The notes: generated from the sequence alone by a model not told the origin. DNA of 47,134 bases from Phormidesmis priestleyi ULC007 (GCF_001895925.1 NZ_MPPI01000010.1:141390-188523), one strand, 5' to 3'; positions 34,359 through 43,925 are shown, counted from the stretch's first letter. Numbers and translations are program-made.

Positions 34359-35369
34359 CTATTCATAAGAACCGCTAGCCACTTTGCCACGAAACACAAC
34401 ATAGGAATAGAGATTATAAAACAACATGACTGGAATCAGAGTTCCCACAAAGATGATCATGATCACTAACGAACTGGGATCAGCCGATGCCTCATAGATT
34501 GTAATCTGAGTGGGAATGATGTAAGGAAACACCACCAACGCTAACCCTAAAAAAGTGAGAACGAATAGGAGAACCGTCCAGATAAAGGGAGCGCGCTCTT
34601 GCTGACGATCGAGGCTTTTCAACAACTGCCAAATCAAGAAAATCCCCAAAAAGGGAATCACGGCGAAAATATACAGCAGCGGTGGCTCAAACAATTTGGT
34701 GCGGGCACTTTCGTAAAAGATCGGGGTGCTGATCGTGATGAAAATTGCCCCGACTAGCGTTGTCCAGGCTGAAATCTTGGCAGTTTGATAGTGAGTGGTT
34801 TGCAGTTCTCCTTCAGTTTTCCAAATTAGATAAGTTGAGCCAATCAACACATAAGCCTGAATCAGCGTCAGCGCCACCAGCACCGACTGCCAGGTGAGCC
34901 AATCCCAGGTGCCGCCGATGAAGTAGCCTTTTTGATCGACTTTGATGCCAAATAAGACGGCACCGAGCGCAAACCCTTGACCGAGAGCCGCCGCAAAGCT
35001 GCCCGCGCCAAAGGCAAAGTTCCAGAAGAATTTGCGGTTTGCCTGTTCGCGAAATTCAAACGCCACCCCGCGAAAGACAAACCCAAACACCATCACAAAA
35101 ATCGGAATGTAAAGAGCGCTCAAAATCGTGCCATAAGCGCGCGGAAATGCGCCAAACAGTCCGCCGCCCATCAGCACTAACCAAGTTTCGTTTGCGTCCC
35201 AAATGTTGCTTAAGCTGGTCATCAAAAGTCCGCGTCGCTCTTCATCGTCGGAAGTTAAGGATAAGATGCCGACTCCTAAATCAAAGCCGTCGAGCATGAC
35301 ATAAAGAAAGAGAAACAGACCCAAAACCCCAAACCAGACCTGCGGCAAAAAATACTTCAGCGTTTCCAT
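34359..35369 (-). CDS. cydB: Cytochrome bd-type quinol oxidase subunit II
   Basis: 336 residues, eight to nine membrane helices. Family markers are QVWFGVLGLFLFLYVMLDGFDLGVGIL, then SLSNIWDANETWLVLMGGGLF and PRAYGTILSALYIPIFVMVFGFVFRGVAFEFR. It forms the heterodimer with CydA that reduces O2 to water using quinol, without proton pumping, in thylakoid or plasma membrane. It follows cydA with 8 bases between them, same operon. The 336-residue length is typical for the CIO/CydB subgroup. Confidence 0.95.
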   Translation of the reverse strand: METLKYFLPQVWFGVLGLFLFLYVMLDGFDLGVGILSLTSDDEERRGLLMTSLSNIWDANETWLVLMGGGLFGAFPRAYGTILSALYIPIFVMVFGFVFRGVAFEFREQANRKFFWNFAFGAGSFAAALGQGFALGAVLFGIKVDQKGYFIGGTWDWLTWQSVLVALTLIQAYVLIGSTYLIWKTEGELQTTHYQTAKISAWTTLVGAIFITISTPIFYESARTKLFEPPLLYIFAVIPFLGIFLIWQLLKSLDRQQERAPFIWTVLLFVLTFLGLALVVFPYIIPTQITIYEASADPSSLVIMIIFVGTLIPVMLFYNLYSYVVFRGKVASGSYE

Positions 35370-35377
35370 TGATTTTC

Positions 35378-36823
35378 CTACTGTTGGGCTTCGATCGGAC
35401 GCTCATCGGGGACAAATTGGCCAGGGGTGGTGTTGATCGCAGGCTGATTGGCCTCGACTCCTGGAATCGGCAACTCAAAGTTGGGGCCCTTGCGAATAAT
35501 CCGGCTGCCAAAGTAGAGATAAGACATAAACAGCAAGGCGTAGACGATCGCAAAACAAATCAGTGACGTTAAAACGTTAGTCGCAGGTAGATGAGACGCA
35601 GAATCTACGGTGCGAATTTTGTTATAGAGCGTCCACGGCTGACGACCCGCGCAGCGCACGATCCAGCCAGTTTCGACGGCGACATATCCGAGCGGAGCCG
35701 AAAACATCCAGGCGCGCATTAGCCAGCGTTGTTTGGCGATATTTTCATCCGATAGTTTGCCGCGTAGCCACTGCAAGGCGGTGATCAGCGTCATGCCTGC
35801 CAGAAAAAACCCAATTCCGATCATGATCCGAAAGCAGTAGTAGATTAATCCCAAGGCTTGAGGACGGTTTTCTGGCGGCCATTCTTTTAAGCCGAGCACA
35901 GGTTCTGACAGATTTTTTTTGAATTCTAGAATGTAGCCCAACGCGCCAGGAACGCGAATTTCCCAATCATTCTTTTCAGTCTTTTTGTTGGGAAGTGCTA
36001 ATAAAGTCCAGTCAGCGGGTTTTCCGGCGGGTGAGGATTCCCACTGAGCTTCCATTGCGGCGAGTTTTGCGGGCTGATAGCGATAGACCAATTCGGCGCT
36101 GATGTGCCCGACGTAGATTTGCAAAGGAGCCACGATCAGGGTGATGGCGAGCACTAGCTTGAGAGTTTTGGCAAAAAAGGCGGCGTGACGATCGTTCAAA
36201 ATATACCAAGCGCTAATGCCGCCAATCACAAACAGCGAAGTTTCAAAGGTGGCAAAAAACATATGCGCCACACTAGTTGACGCAGACGGGTTGAGCAACG
36301 CCTGAAAATAGTCGGTCACCATAAATTTGCCGTCTACCAGATCGCCGCCTGCCGGGGTCACCATCCAAGAGTTTGCCGTCAAAATAAAGACGACTGACAG
36401 GTTTGCGCCGATCGCAACCAGAATTGTAGCTATGTAGTGAATGGCAGGATTGACGCGCTCCCAGCCAAACAGCATGATGCCTAGAAACGCGGCTTCGAGC
36501 ATAAACGCCCAAGATGCCTCGAACCCCAAAACGCTGCCAAAAAAGTTGCCAACGGCATCAGAGAAGGGTGCCCAATTCGTCCCGAACTGAAACTCTAGAG
36601 GAATTCCGGTGGCAACACCGACCCCAAAATTGAGCACATAAAACTTTGCCCAAAAGCGAGCATGGAGATAATAGTCTGGATTGCGGGTTTTGAGCCACAG
36701 CCCTTCGATCACGACTAAATAAATTCCCATGCCAGTAGTGAGAATGGGAAAAATAATATGAAAGATGGCAGTCAACGCAAACTGCATTCGTGAAAGCGTA
36801 ACGGTATCAGACAAAAAATCCAT
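35378..36823 (-). CDS. cydA: Cytochrome bd-type quinol oxidase subunit I
   Basis: 481 residues. The heme-axial His is H22 in FHIIFPIL, and H187 (SVAHMFFATFE) matches the b558 ligand of E. coli CydA. The proton-path Glu pair is E102 and E110 in GFEASWAFMLEAAFLG. The conserved VETGWIVRCAGRQPWTLY is near the C-terminus. The protein is shorter than E. coli CydA (522) and lacks the long Q-loop insertion, so it belongs to the short-loop CIO-like group. It is transcribed with cydB from the roughly 400-base region to its right. It provides oxygen removal or respiratory flexibility under low O2 or stress. Confidence 0.95.
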   Translation of the reverse strand: MDFLSDTVTLSRMQFALTAIFHIIFPILTTGMGIYLVVIEGLWLKTRNPDYYLHARFWAKFYVLNFGVGVATGIPLEFQFGTNWAPFSDAVGNFFGSVLGFEASWAFMLEAAFLGIMLFGWERVNPAIHYIATILVAIGANLSVVFILTANSWMVTPAGGDLVDGKFMVTDYFQALLNPSASTSVAHMFFATFETSLFVIGGISAWYILNDRHAAFFAKTLKLVLAITLIVAPLQIYVGHISAELVYRYQPAKLAAMEAQWESSPAGKPADWTLLALPNKKTEKNDWEIRVPGALGYILEFKKNLSEPVLGLKEWPPENRPQALGLIYYCFRIMIGIGFFLAGMTLITALQWLRGKLSDENIAKQRWLMRAWMFSAPLGYVAVETGWIVRCAGRQPWTLYNKIRTVDSASHLPATNVLTSLICFAIVYALLFMSYLYFGSRIIRKGPNFELPIPGVEANQPAINTTPGQFVPDERPIEAQQ

Positions 36824-37229
36824 GCTGGTATCTCCAATCCATGAAGGATTTTATGGAATTGCTGTTACCCAATTCGTAGCGAAGATACCAGAATTGCCTG
36901 AGTTTCCTAATGATGTTTTAACTTATTGATGTAGTTTGAAATACCAAAATAATCGGGTGCGAAAAATTTGAAGATGAGTTTTACAATGTGTCTTTTGACA
37001 AAGCGATCGGGATCACTATGCCATTCAATTGATTCATCAAAACTGATTGTAAAAGTGTTGTTGATGCAGATTCAAAGTTTTATAGAAATTTTTCTGTTAG
37101 TCTTGTGAACCTGTAAATTGCTGGCGATCGCGCTCAAGCGACTCTCGGTTTGCAAGCTGTTTAGGATCGTGGATTAAATCATATCGGTTACTTGCAACGC
37201 CAATGGGCACGGCAGTGCCATGCCCCTAC
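36824..37229. other. cydA upstream region with dispersed repeat at its right end
   Basis: No gene. The part next to cydA is AT-rich and must carry its promoter. The right end (37164-37222) is the second copy, in opposite orientation, of the dispersed hairpin repeat found at 14281-14340, abutting the stop of the FAD-dependent gene. Confidence 0.6.
37164..37222 (+). repeat. Dispersed hairpin repeat, copy B
   Basis: AGGATCGTGGATTAAATCAT then ATCGGTTACTTGCAACGCCAAT and GGGCACGGCAGTGCCATGCC. The first 28 bases and the terminal GGCAGTGCCATGCC are identical to copy A read on the minus strand at 14281-14340. GGGCACGGCAGTGCCATGCCC is an imperfect palindrome. It lies 8 bases from the stop of the gene to its right. 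Confidence 0.8.
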
Positions 37230-38828
37230 TTAATTCACGATGCTTAAGGCGACTGCCTCTGCCGCTTTGATGCCGTCAATGCCAGCCGAGAGAATTCCAC
37301 CCGCATAGCCCGCCCCTTCACCCGCAGGGTAAAGACCCTGTATATTTAGACTTTGACCATCTGCTTTGCGTTTAATCCGAATCGGAGAAGATGTGCGAGT
37401 TTCAACGCCTGTCAATACGGCATCGTTCATTGCAAAACCCTTGATCTGTTTGTCGAAAGCAGGCAGAGCTTCGCGGATTGCTGCGATCGCATAATCGGGC
37501 AGACTCGAACTCAAATCACCCAAATGCACCCCTGGTGTATAAGAGGGTCGAACGGTGCCTAGAGATTGAGAGGGTCGATCGGCGATAAAGTCCCCAACTA
37601 GCTGCCCTGGTGCCTCATAAGTGCTACCGCCTAACTCGAAGGCTCGTTCTTCCAAACGACGTTGAAACTCAATGCCCGCTAGGGGATGACCCGGATAATC
37701 GTCAGGTGTAATGCCGACCACGATCGCGCTGTTGGCGTTGCGCTCGTTGCGAGAATATTGGCTCATGCCATTGGTGACGACTCGCCCTGGTTCTGAGGTT
37801 GCCGCCACGACCAATCCACCCGGACACATACAAAAGCTATAGACTGAGCGCCCGTTTGAGCAGTGATGAACCAGTTTATAGTCTGCTGCGCCTAACAGCC
37901 GATGACCTGCCTGTGCGCCAAACCGACAGCGATCGATCAGGGCTTGCGGATGCTCAACTCGAAAGCCGATCGAAAAGGGTTTAGCTTCTATGTAAACGCC
38001 GCGTTCAAACAGCATCTCAAAAGTATCTCTGGCACTGTGACCTACGGCGAGAACGACATGATTGCTGCGGATATATTCGCCGTTGGCAAGGGTGACTCCT
38101 CGCACCTGTCCTTTTTCGATATGGATATCTTCTACGCGACTTTGAAAGTGAATTTCGCCGCCCAAAGATTCGATATTGGCACGCATTTTTTCGACAATTC
38201 CCACCAGTTTAAAAGTGCCGATGTGAGGTTTGTTGACATAGAGAATTTCCGGGGAAGCGCCAGCGTTGACCAGTTCGGTTAGCACTTTTCGCCCGTGGTG
38301 CTGAGAATCTCTGACCTGGCTGTAGAGTTTGCCATCAGAAAATGTGCCTGCGCCGCCTTCCCCAAACTGAGCGTTAGACTCTGGGTTAAGTCCTTTGTTT
38401 CGCCAAAATCCGAAGGTATCTGCGGTACGTTCTTTGACTATCTTTCCGCGCTCTAGGACGATCGGACGAAACCCCATTTGCGCTAACATCAAAGCTGCAA
38501 ACAAACCACAGGGCCCCGTGCCGATAACAATGGGTCGAGTCGTCAAATGCTCAGGGGCTTGGGCGATCGGACTGTAGCTCATGCTAGGAGTGACCATCAC
38601 ATGAGGGTCTTTTTTAAAGCGCTGAAGCAGGAACTTCTCTTGAGTGGTTTCTACATCCAGAATGTAAACGAGAACGATTCCATCTTTTTTGCGGGCATCG
38701 TAACTGCGCTTAAAGATTGAATAGTTGATCAGCGCTTCTAAAGGAATTTGCAGCTTTTTGAGAATTGCAGTCTTGATCTCACTTTCAGGATGATCAAGCG
38801 GCAGCTTTACTTCTGTTAGTCGTAACAT
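37230..38828 (-). CDS. NAD(P)/FAD-dependent oxidoreductase, COG2509-like
   Basis: About 532 residues from MLRLTEVKLPLDHPE; an ATG 22 codons upstream would overlap the divergent frame and adds an atypical extension. The N-terminus resembles a small substrate-binding domain, then the FAD-binding fold starts at RPIVIGTGPCGLFAALMLAQ (about 100). Conserved segments: FGEGGAGTFSDGKLYSQVRD and GFRVEHPQALIDRCRFG, then the C-terminal LYPAGEGAGYAGGILSAGIDGI. The family has no established substrate. It is divergent from the XPB-like helicase, with about 140 bases between starts. Confidence 0.85.
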   Translation of the reverse strand: MLRLTEVKLPLDHPESEIKTAILKKLQIPLEALINYSIFKRSYDARKKDGIVLVYILDVETTQEKFLLQRFKKDPHVMVTPSMSYSPIAQAPEHLTTRPIVIGTGPCGLFAALMLAQMGFRPIVLERGKIVKERTADTFGFWRNKGLNPESNAQFGEGGAGTFSDGKLYSQVRDSQHHGRKVLTELVNAGASPEILYVNKPHIGTFKLVGIVEKMRANIESLGGEIHFQSRVEDIHIEKGQVRGVTLANGEYIRSNHVVLAVGHSARDTFEMLFERGVYIEAKPFSIGFRVEHPQALIDRCRFGAQAGHRLLGAADYKLVHHCSNGRSVYSFCMCPGGLVVAATSEPGRVVTNGMSQYSRNERNANSAIVVGITPDDYPGHPLAGIEFQRRLEERAFELGGSTYEAPGQLVGDFIADRPSQSLGTVRPSYTPGVHLGDLSSSLPDYAIAAIREALPAFDKQIKGFAMNDAVLTGVETRTSSPIRIKRKADGQSLNIQGLYPAGEGAGYAGGILSAGIDGIKAAEAVALSIVN

Positions 38829-38970
38829 ACTCGAATCTTGAATAACCTGGGCTGTGGCGCGATCGACAAGGTTGCCTATCAATGGGTCTTTCATTTTAGC
38901 CTGTGAGTCTAATCTTTCTAAAACAGAAGCCCTGATCTATCATCGATCGTTAAACGCCGCTAAATATCTA

Positions 38971-40650
38971 ATGTCCTACTTTCCTGAGAATGCCTTAATT
39001 ATTCAAAGCGATCGCTCCGTTCTCTTGGAAGTTCACTCGCCCAAAGCGACTGCGGCACGAGAAGCGATCGCTCCTTTCACTGAACTCGTCAAAAGCCCCG
39101 AACACATTCACACCTACAAAATTACGCCTCTGAGCGTGTGGAATGCCCGAGCGGCTGGAATGCCCGTAGATGAGATGTTAGCGGCGTTGCAGGCTCACGC
39201 TAAATATCCGATGCCCGATGCGGTCGCGCAGGAAATTGATGCGCTGGGCAAGCGATATGGCTTGACTGTGATTGAGCGATCGGATGATGAGATCCATCTC
39301 TTACTTAGAACTGCCGATTTGCCCCTCGCAGAACTTTTGTCTCGCAACGATGATGTGGCTCCGCTGCTGACTGAACGCCTCAATGATTGTCTATTTCAAG
39401 TCGATCCTGCCTTTCGAGGGCTGCTCAAACAAGCGCTGTTAGCGGCAGGCTATCCGGCTGAAGATTTGGCGGGTTATGTGACGGGAGATGCGTTAACGAT
39501 CGAGCTTCGGCGCATCAGTCGCGCTGGTGAGCCGTTTGATTTACGGGACTATCAAGAAGCCGCCGCAGACGCATTTTATCAAGCGGGACGGGTGCAAGGA
39601 GGAAGTGGTGTGATCGTGCTGCCCTGCGGCGCTGGCAAAACGCTGGTTGGGATGGCGGCGATGATTGCAGTGCAAGAAAACACGCTGGTGTTAACGAGTA
39701 GCCTGACTTCAGTGCGGCAATGGCGACGGGAACTGCTCGACAAAACGACTCTTTCAGAAGACTCGATCGCCGAATATAGTGGCGAAAGCAAAAACACAGC
39801 GCCCGTTACCCTAGCGACTTATCAAATTTTGACTTATCGTTCTCAAAAAGATCAGCAGCAGCCTCATTTTGAGTTGTTTAACGCCCGATCGTGGGGCTTG
39901 ATTATCTACGACGAAGTTCACCTTTTGCCCGCTCCCGTGTTTCGCGTCACCGCAGAGCTTCAAGCCCGTCGCCGCTTGGGATTGACCGCCACCCTGATCC
40001 GTGAAGATGGGCGAGAAGGCGACGTGTTTGCCCTGATCGGTCCCAAACGCTACGATGTGCCCTGGCGAGAATTAGAAGGGCAGGGTTTCATCGCCGCCGC
40101 AGAATGCACGGAGATTCGAGTCCCACAGGATGCAGACGAACAGATGACTTACGCGATCGCGCCCAAACGTCAACAGTTTCGCATCGCTGCCGAAAATCCC
40201 CGCAAATTGACGATGATCAAAGAGTTGCTAGAAAAAGAAGCCGGACACCGAATTCTAATCATTGGTGAATATATTGAGCAATTAGAGCAAATCGCTCACT
40301 TAACCGGATTGCCATTGATCACAGGAAAAACTCCACAACGGGAGCGCGATCGTCGCTATGAACAGTTTCGCCATCAGCAAATTGATGGATTGATCTTGTC
40401 ACGAGTCGGCAATTTTGCACTAGATTTGCCTGATGCTGATGTGCTGATTCAGGTGTCGGGTAAATATGGCTCTCGGCAAGAAGAAGCCCAGCGGTTAGGA
40501 CGGGTATTGCGCCCTAAATCGGATGGTCGCGTGGCTCAGTTTTATACGCTCGTGTCACTGCGAACCTGTGAAGAAGAATTTGCCCGTCACCGTCAGCTTT
40601 TTTTAGCCGAGCAAGGCTACAGTTATCAGATTCAAGTTCTAGACGAATAA
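38971..40650 (+). CDS. XPB/ERCC3-like DNA helicase
   Basis: 559 residues. Start at MSYFPENALIIQSDRSVLLE, the usual bacterial XPB beginning; an earlier ATG would overlap the divergent gene. An N-terminal helical/DRD-like part is followed by the ATP-binding core: Walker A LPCGAGKTL (about 218-224), motif II IIYDEVHLLP (about 313), and motif III LGLTATLIREDG. The C-terminal RecA domain has ILIIGEYIEQL and QRLGRVLRPKSDG (motif VI). XPB-type helicases open DNA in repair; in bacteria they are sporadic and their role is not well defined. It stands alone, so no repair partner is shown. Confidence 0.9.
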   Translation: MSYFPENALIIQSDRSVLLEVHSPKATAAREAIAPFTELVKSPEHIHTYKITPLSVWNARAAGMPVDEMLAALQAHAKYPMPDAVAQEIDALGKRYGLTVIERSDDEIHLLLRTADLPLAELLSRNDDVAPLLTERLNDCLFQVDPAFRGLLKQALLAAGYPAEDLAGYVTGDALTIELRRISRAGEPFDLRDYQEAAADAFYQAGRVQGGSGVIVLPCGAGKTLVGMAAMIAVQENTLVLTSSLTSVRQWRRELLDKTTLSEDSIAEYSGESKNTAPVTLATYQILTYRSQKDQQQPHFELFNARSWGLIIYDEVHLLPAPVFRVTAELQARRRLGLTATLIREDGREGDVFALIGPKRYDVPWRELEGQGFIAAAECTEIRVPQDADEQMTYAIAPKRQQFRIAAENPRKLTMIKELLEKEAGHRILIIGEYIEQLEQIAHLTGLPLITGKTPQRERDRRYEQFRHQQIDGLILSRVGNFALDLPDADVLIQVSGKYGSRQEEAQRLGRVLRPKSDGRVAQFYTLVSLRTCEEEFARHRQLFLAEQGYSYQIQVLDE

Positions 40651-40655
40651 CCGCT

Positions 40656-42299
40656 TCAAAACGGCGTGTCCACAGTTAGCTGAAGCGTTTGTTTAGACTG
40701 CGGATGTTCAAAACTCAGTTCTCTTGCATGGAGATGTAAGCGATCGCCACTCGCTCCATAAAGCCGATCGCCCAAAATTGCCACGCCTAACCCTCTACGA
40801 TCGGCGGCATGAACTCTAATCTGATGCGTTCGCCCTGTGACTGGAGAGAATTCCATTCGAGTTAAATTTCCCGTTCGCGCCATGTGCTTGAAGTGAGTCA
40901 CGCTAGGTTTGCCGCGCGGTCGATCGACGGTTTGAATCGGTCGATTTTGTGGATCTCCCCACAGTGGCAGGTCAATCACTCCCTGTTCTTCAATCACCGA
41001 TCCATTCAGCATCGCCTCATAAACTTTGTAAACCTGACGCTGCTGAAATTGCTGACTAAGTTGACGATAAGTTTGACGATCGCGCGCCAATACCAAAATT
41101 CCAGAAGTGTCTCGATCGAGCCGATGCACTGCCATCACAGATTCGCCATCTGGTAGTAAATGACGAAGCCGACTCAAAACGCTGTCTTGCACATCCCGAT
41201 ATCGACCCGGAACCGAGAGCAATCCAGGTGGTTTATTGACCACAATTAGCCATTCATCTTCGTAGAGAATCGGTAGCGTTTGGGTGAGTGCGATCGCGTC
41301 TCCCTGCGGCAATCCTGATAGCAAAAACCCCATTAATGGCTGACAGCGTTCTGCACAAGCGCCATAAAACGCTCCCTGAACTTTCTCCTGATTCGTCGAG
41401 GGCAAACCCCACCAAAACTCAGCCATTGCCAACGGTTTGAGATGATGAGTCGCGGCATAGTGCAATAGTTTTGGCGCACAACAATCGCCCGTTCCAGTTG
41501 GCATTGAGCTTCCTGAGATCAACTGTTGAAGTGAGAGTGACTTGCCAGCAAAATTGGTTAGCCAGTAATGAGCGTGCATCTGAGTTTGAAGCTGTCGAGA
41601 CAAGCCTTTACGCTGTTGTTTTAGTTCACGAATTCGATTGTCTGCTTGTTCGATCGAGGATTTAAGCGGCTGTAATTCAGCGTTTTGCTGACGTTTAAGC
41701 TGTTTGCGATCGATGCCATCTTGACGGCTTTGCTCATTGAGTTGCTCTGCTATTTCTAGCGATTCTGCTGCAACTTCGGTCAATCGCTGGCGTTGCTGTT
41801 GACGTTCATTTTTGCGTTGATTGTGAAGCAGCGCGAGTTCATTTAACTGCGTTTGAAATTCTTGAAGCAAAATCTCGTACTGCGATCGCTCTGGCAAATC
41901 CTGTAAAGCAATTAATTCTTGCTTAATCAATTCTAAAGTTGCCAGCGTATGAGCCTCTTCAAAGGCAACCCGATCGCGTCCTGGAATCGGCGGCACCCAG
42001 CCTTCGACAATCCTGTTGCCATTCAGAAGCCCAGAAAATGCTTTAAGAACTCGCTGTTCACCAGAAGAAGTCTCGACAAGTAGAACTCCGTACATTTTGC
42101 CTTCTTGAGATTCGCCCAACGATCGCATTAGCCCTTGGGCGATCGCTTCCACAAACAACGTGCGAGGCAGTCGCAACTGCTCACCACTTTGAGGACAATA
42201 ACCCTCATACCAATAAGTGGGTAAATCACTGATTGCACAACCCAACTCAACAAAATCTGAAGGTGAATCAAGACCCATTTTGTCAAATCCAGGGGTCAT
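40656..42299 (-). CDS. RluA-family pseudouridine synthase with long coiled-coil N-terminal part
   Basis: 547 residues, more than 200 longer than a typical RluA. The C-terminal catalytic domain (about 330-545) has the active-site Asp in VHRLDRDTSGILVLARD (around 390), and the substrate segments SVTHFKHMA and GRTHQIRVHA. The N-terminal 330 residues include a highly charged, Gln-rich coiled coil (about 140-250: LHNQRKNERQQQRQRLTEVA, SLEIAEQLNEQSRQDGIDRK). RluA enzymes convert uridine to pseudouridine in rRNA or tRNA. Two in-frame ATGs are close (42299 or 42278); the former overlaps the PRC-barrel gene by 17 bases. Confidence 0.88.
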   Translation of the reverse strand: MTPGFDKMGLDSPSDFVELGCAISDLPTYWYEGYCPQSGEQLRLPRTLFVEAIAQGLMRSLGESQEGKMYGVLLVETSSGEQRVLKAFSGLLNGNRIVEGWVPPIPGRDRVAFEEAHTLATLELIKQELIALQDLPERSQYEILLQEFQTQLNELALLHNQRKNERQQQRQRLTEVAAESLEIAEQLNEQSRQDGIDRKQLKRQQNAELQPLKSSIEQADNRIRELKQQRKGLSRQLQTQMHAHYWLTNFAGKSLSLQQLISGSSMPTGTGDCCAPKLLHYAATHHLKPLAMAEFWWGLPSTNQEKVQGAFYGACAERCQPLMGFLLSGLPQGDAIALTQTLPILYEDEWLIVVNKPPGLLSVPGRYRDVQDSVLSRLRHLLPDGESVMAVHRLDRDTSGILVLARDRQTYRQLSQQFQQRQVYKVYEAMLNGSVIEEQGVIDLPLWGDPQNRPIQTVDRPRGKPSVTHFKHMARTGNLTRMEFSPVTGRTHQIRVHAADRRGLGVAILGDRLYGASGDRLHLHARELSFEHPQSKQTLQLTVDTPF

Positions 42300-43254
42300 C
42301 GTCTTCTAACTCTTCATCCTTCAAAATTTCGGGAGGTTTAGCAGGAGGGGCAATCAATTCTTCATCGTCCCAACTGTCTAGATCGGCTTCATTAATAATG
42401 GGTTGATAACGCTCTTTATTTTCAACGGGTTGAGCTTGAACGTTAACCGTTGGCTGAACAAAGTCTTCATCGTCCCAATCTTCTAAAGGATCAGGTTCAG
42501 AAACGTCGGGAGGCTCGATCGTCACCTCCGATTCATCCCATTGCTCAACCACATCGTAGGTTTTTTCTCTCACTTGTTCTGCTAAAGTTTGAGCCTTTTC
42601 TCTCGCTTGTTCTGCCAAAATTTGTGCCCGTCCTCTTGCAGTTTCGGTCGCGGTTTTGGCTTGAGTGAATAGCGATCGTAACTCTTGTGTCACTTGACTT
42701 TTTTCTTCTTGAAGAAAGCCCGTCATTTTTGTAAGCTTTTCTTGAATGCCTTCTCGATAGAGGGTGAACGATCGTACTGCTTCTTCAGACACTAACACTC
42801 GTCTATTTCCAATCTTCAAAACATAGTTAGATGGCAATAAATAAGCGCTTCCAGTGATTCCACTCCAATCATTGGCTACAAATAAATAATGCTCAATTTC
42901 ACCTGTTCTCAAATTGAACAGATAGTCGATAATTTTCCCTACTTTGTTTCCTGCATCTGTCCAAACTTCCCAATTCACTAAAGTTTCGAGTTGCCGAACT
43001 TTTTCAACATCTGTGTCAACAGGTCTGGAGTTAACGAGAATGCCATTGCCGCCGATCGTGTCTAACTGATCTAAATTAAATGCCGTTTTTTTCTGCCCCA
43101 GCCAGCCCGACTTGCAGATAAATCCTAAAACCCGATGCACTTTGGGATACATCCACAGCACTTCGACTTGTCCTAACTCTGCCATTGTGGAGCGATCGAG
43201 GACAAATTGATTCAATAATTCACTCTGTTTAACAACCTCTGGCTGCTGTGCCAT
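42283..43254 (-). CDS. PRC-barrel domain protein with charged coiled-coil tail
   Basis: 323 residues. Two PRC-barrel-like parts (about 10-90 and 95-160), for example MYPKVHRVLGFICKSGWLGQ and LETLVNWEVWTDAGNKVGKI, then a helical KSQVTQELRSLFTQAKTATE and RAQILAEQAREKAQTLAEQVREK region, and an acidic C-terminus with repeated DWDDE / SWDDEE. PRC barrels bind other proteins or RNA; cyanobacterial versions occur in thylakoid or photosystem-related proteins, but I have no evidence for that here. Its C-terminus overlaps the start of the pseudouridine synthase, so the two are coupled. Confidence 0.8.
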   Translation of the reverse strand: MAQQPEVVKQSELLNQFVLDRSTMAELGQVEVLWMYPKVHRVLGFICKSGWLGQKKTAFNLDQLDTIGGNGILVNSRPVDTDVEKVRQLETLVNWEVWTDAGNKVGKIIDYLFNLRTGEIEHYLFVANDWSGITGSAYLLPSNYVLKIGNRRVLVSEEAVRSFTLYREGIQEKLTKMTGFLQEEKSQVTQELRSLFTQAKTATETARGRAQILAEQAREKAQTLAEQVREKTYDVVEQWDESEVTIEPPDVSEPDPLEDWDDEDFVQPTVNVQAQPVENKERYQPIINEADLDSWDDEELIAPPAKPPEILKDEELEDDDPWI

Positions 43255-43335
43255 ATCAACTCAGACACCATAAAGTCTTACTCTCTTTAGTGTATCTTGC
43301 CATCCATCAAATTAAGACGCTGAATTTTGTAGCGG

Positions 43336-43365
43336 TTGACATAGCTTCCTCTGATTTGGCATACT
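43336..43365 (+). promoter_or_regulatory. Predicted promoter for rplU-rpmA
   Basis: -35 TTGACA (43336-43341), an 18-base spacer, -10 CATACT (43360-43365). It matches the sigma70 consensus well at -35 and partly at -10. The leader before rplU also carries a small hairpin AGCGG-TTTT-CCGCT (43414-43427), possibly a ribosomal protein control element. Confidence 0.5.
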
Positions 43366-43458
43366 GGTTAACTGGCTGTCTATCCCTGCTCGGATCAGGT
43401 CGGACACTCGAAAAGCGGTTTTCCGCTACCTGTACGGCAACTTTTTAAGGACAATTTC

Positions 43459-43869
43459 ATGACTGCATATGCAATTATCGAAGCGAGTGGCACCCAAATG
43501 CGCGTAGAGCCAGGTCGGTTCTATGATGTCAACCGCCTCGCCAATGAAGTCGATTCGCAACTGACGATCGATAAAGTTCTCTTCGTCAAAAATGAAGGCG
43601 ATATCACCGTAGGTCAACCCCTCGTAGCGGGTGCAACGGTTGAGGTAACGGTACTGAGACATCTGCGAGGTCGCAAGATTATCGTCTATAAGATGCAGCC
43701 CAAGAAAAAGACCCGCAAAAAGCAAGGTCATCGTCAAGAACTGACGCGCATTATGGTTAACTCCATCAGCCTCAATGGTGAGGTGGTCGATTCTAAAGAG
43801 GAACCTAGAGTTGACTCCATCAGCCTCAGTGATGAGGTGGTCGATTCTAAAGAAGAACTTAGAAGCTAA
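43459..43869 (+). CDS. rplU: Ribosomal protein bL21 with duplicated C-terminal tail
   Basis: 136 residues. The L21 core is [22 protein letters not shown] through [39 protein letters not shown] and [20 protein letters not shown]. The standard protein ends near residue 100. Here an 18-residue unit, [17 protein letters not shown] and its variant [17 protein letters not shown] with their leading Val, is repeated (residues 100-117 and 118-135). The two 54-base copies are identical at 49 positions, and all five differences are transitions. Binds 23S rRNA in the large subunit. rpmA follows after 56 bases, the usual order. Confidence 0.95.
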   Translation: MTAYAIIEASGTQMRVEPGRFYDVNRLANEVDSQLTIDKVLFVKNEGDITVGQPLVAGATVEVTVLRHLRGRKIIVYKMQPKKKTRKKQGHRQELTRIMVNSISLNGEVVDSKEEPRVDSISLSDEVVDSKEELRS

Positions 43870-43925
43870 ACCCGTTTGCGGTGAATGGCTTTTAACTAAA
43901 ATCTACACGAACTGTTGAGGAAATT

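Noticed and set aside
38829-38970. Upstream ATG extensions of the FAD protein (to 38894) and of the XPB-like helicase (from 38854)
   Set aside because: The two divergent extensions overlap each other, and family starts (MLRLTEVK, MSYFPENAL) lie inside.
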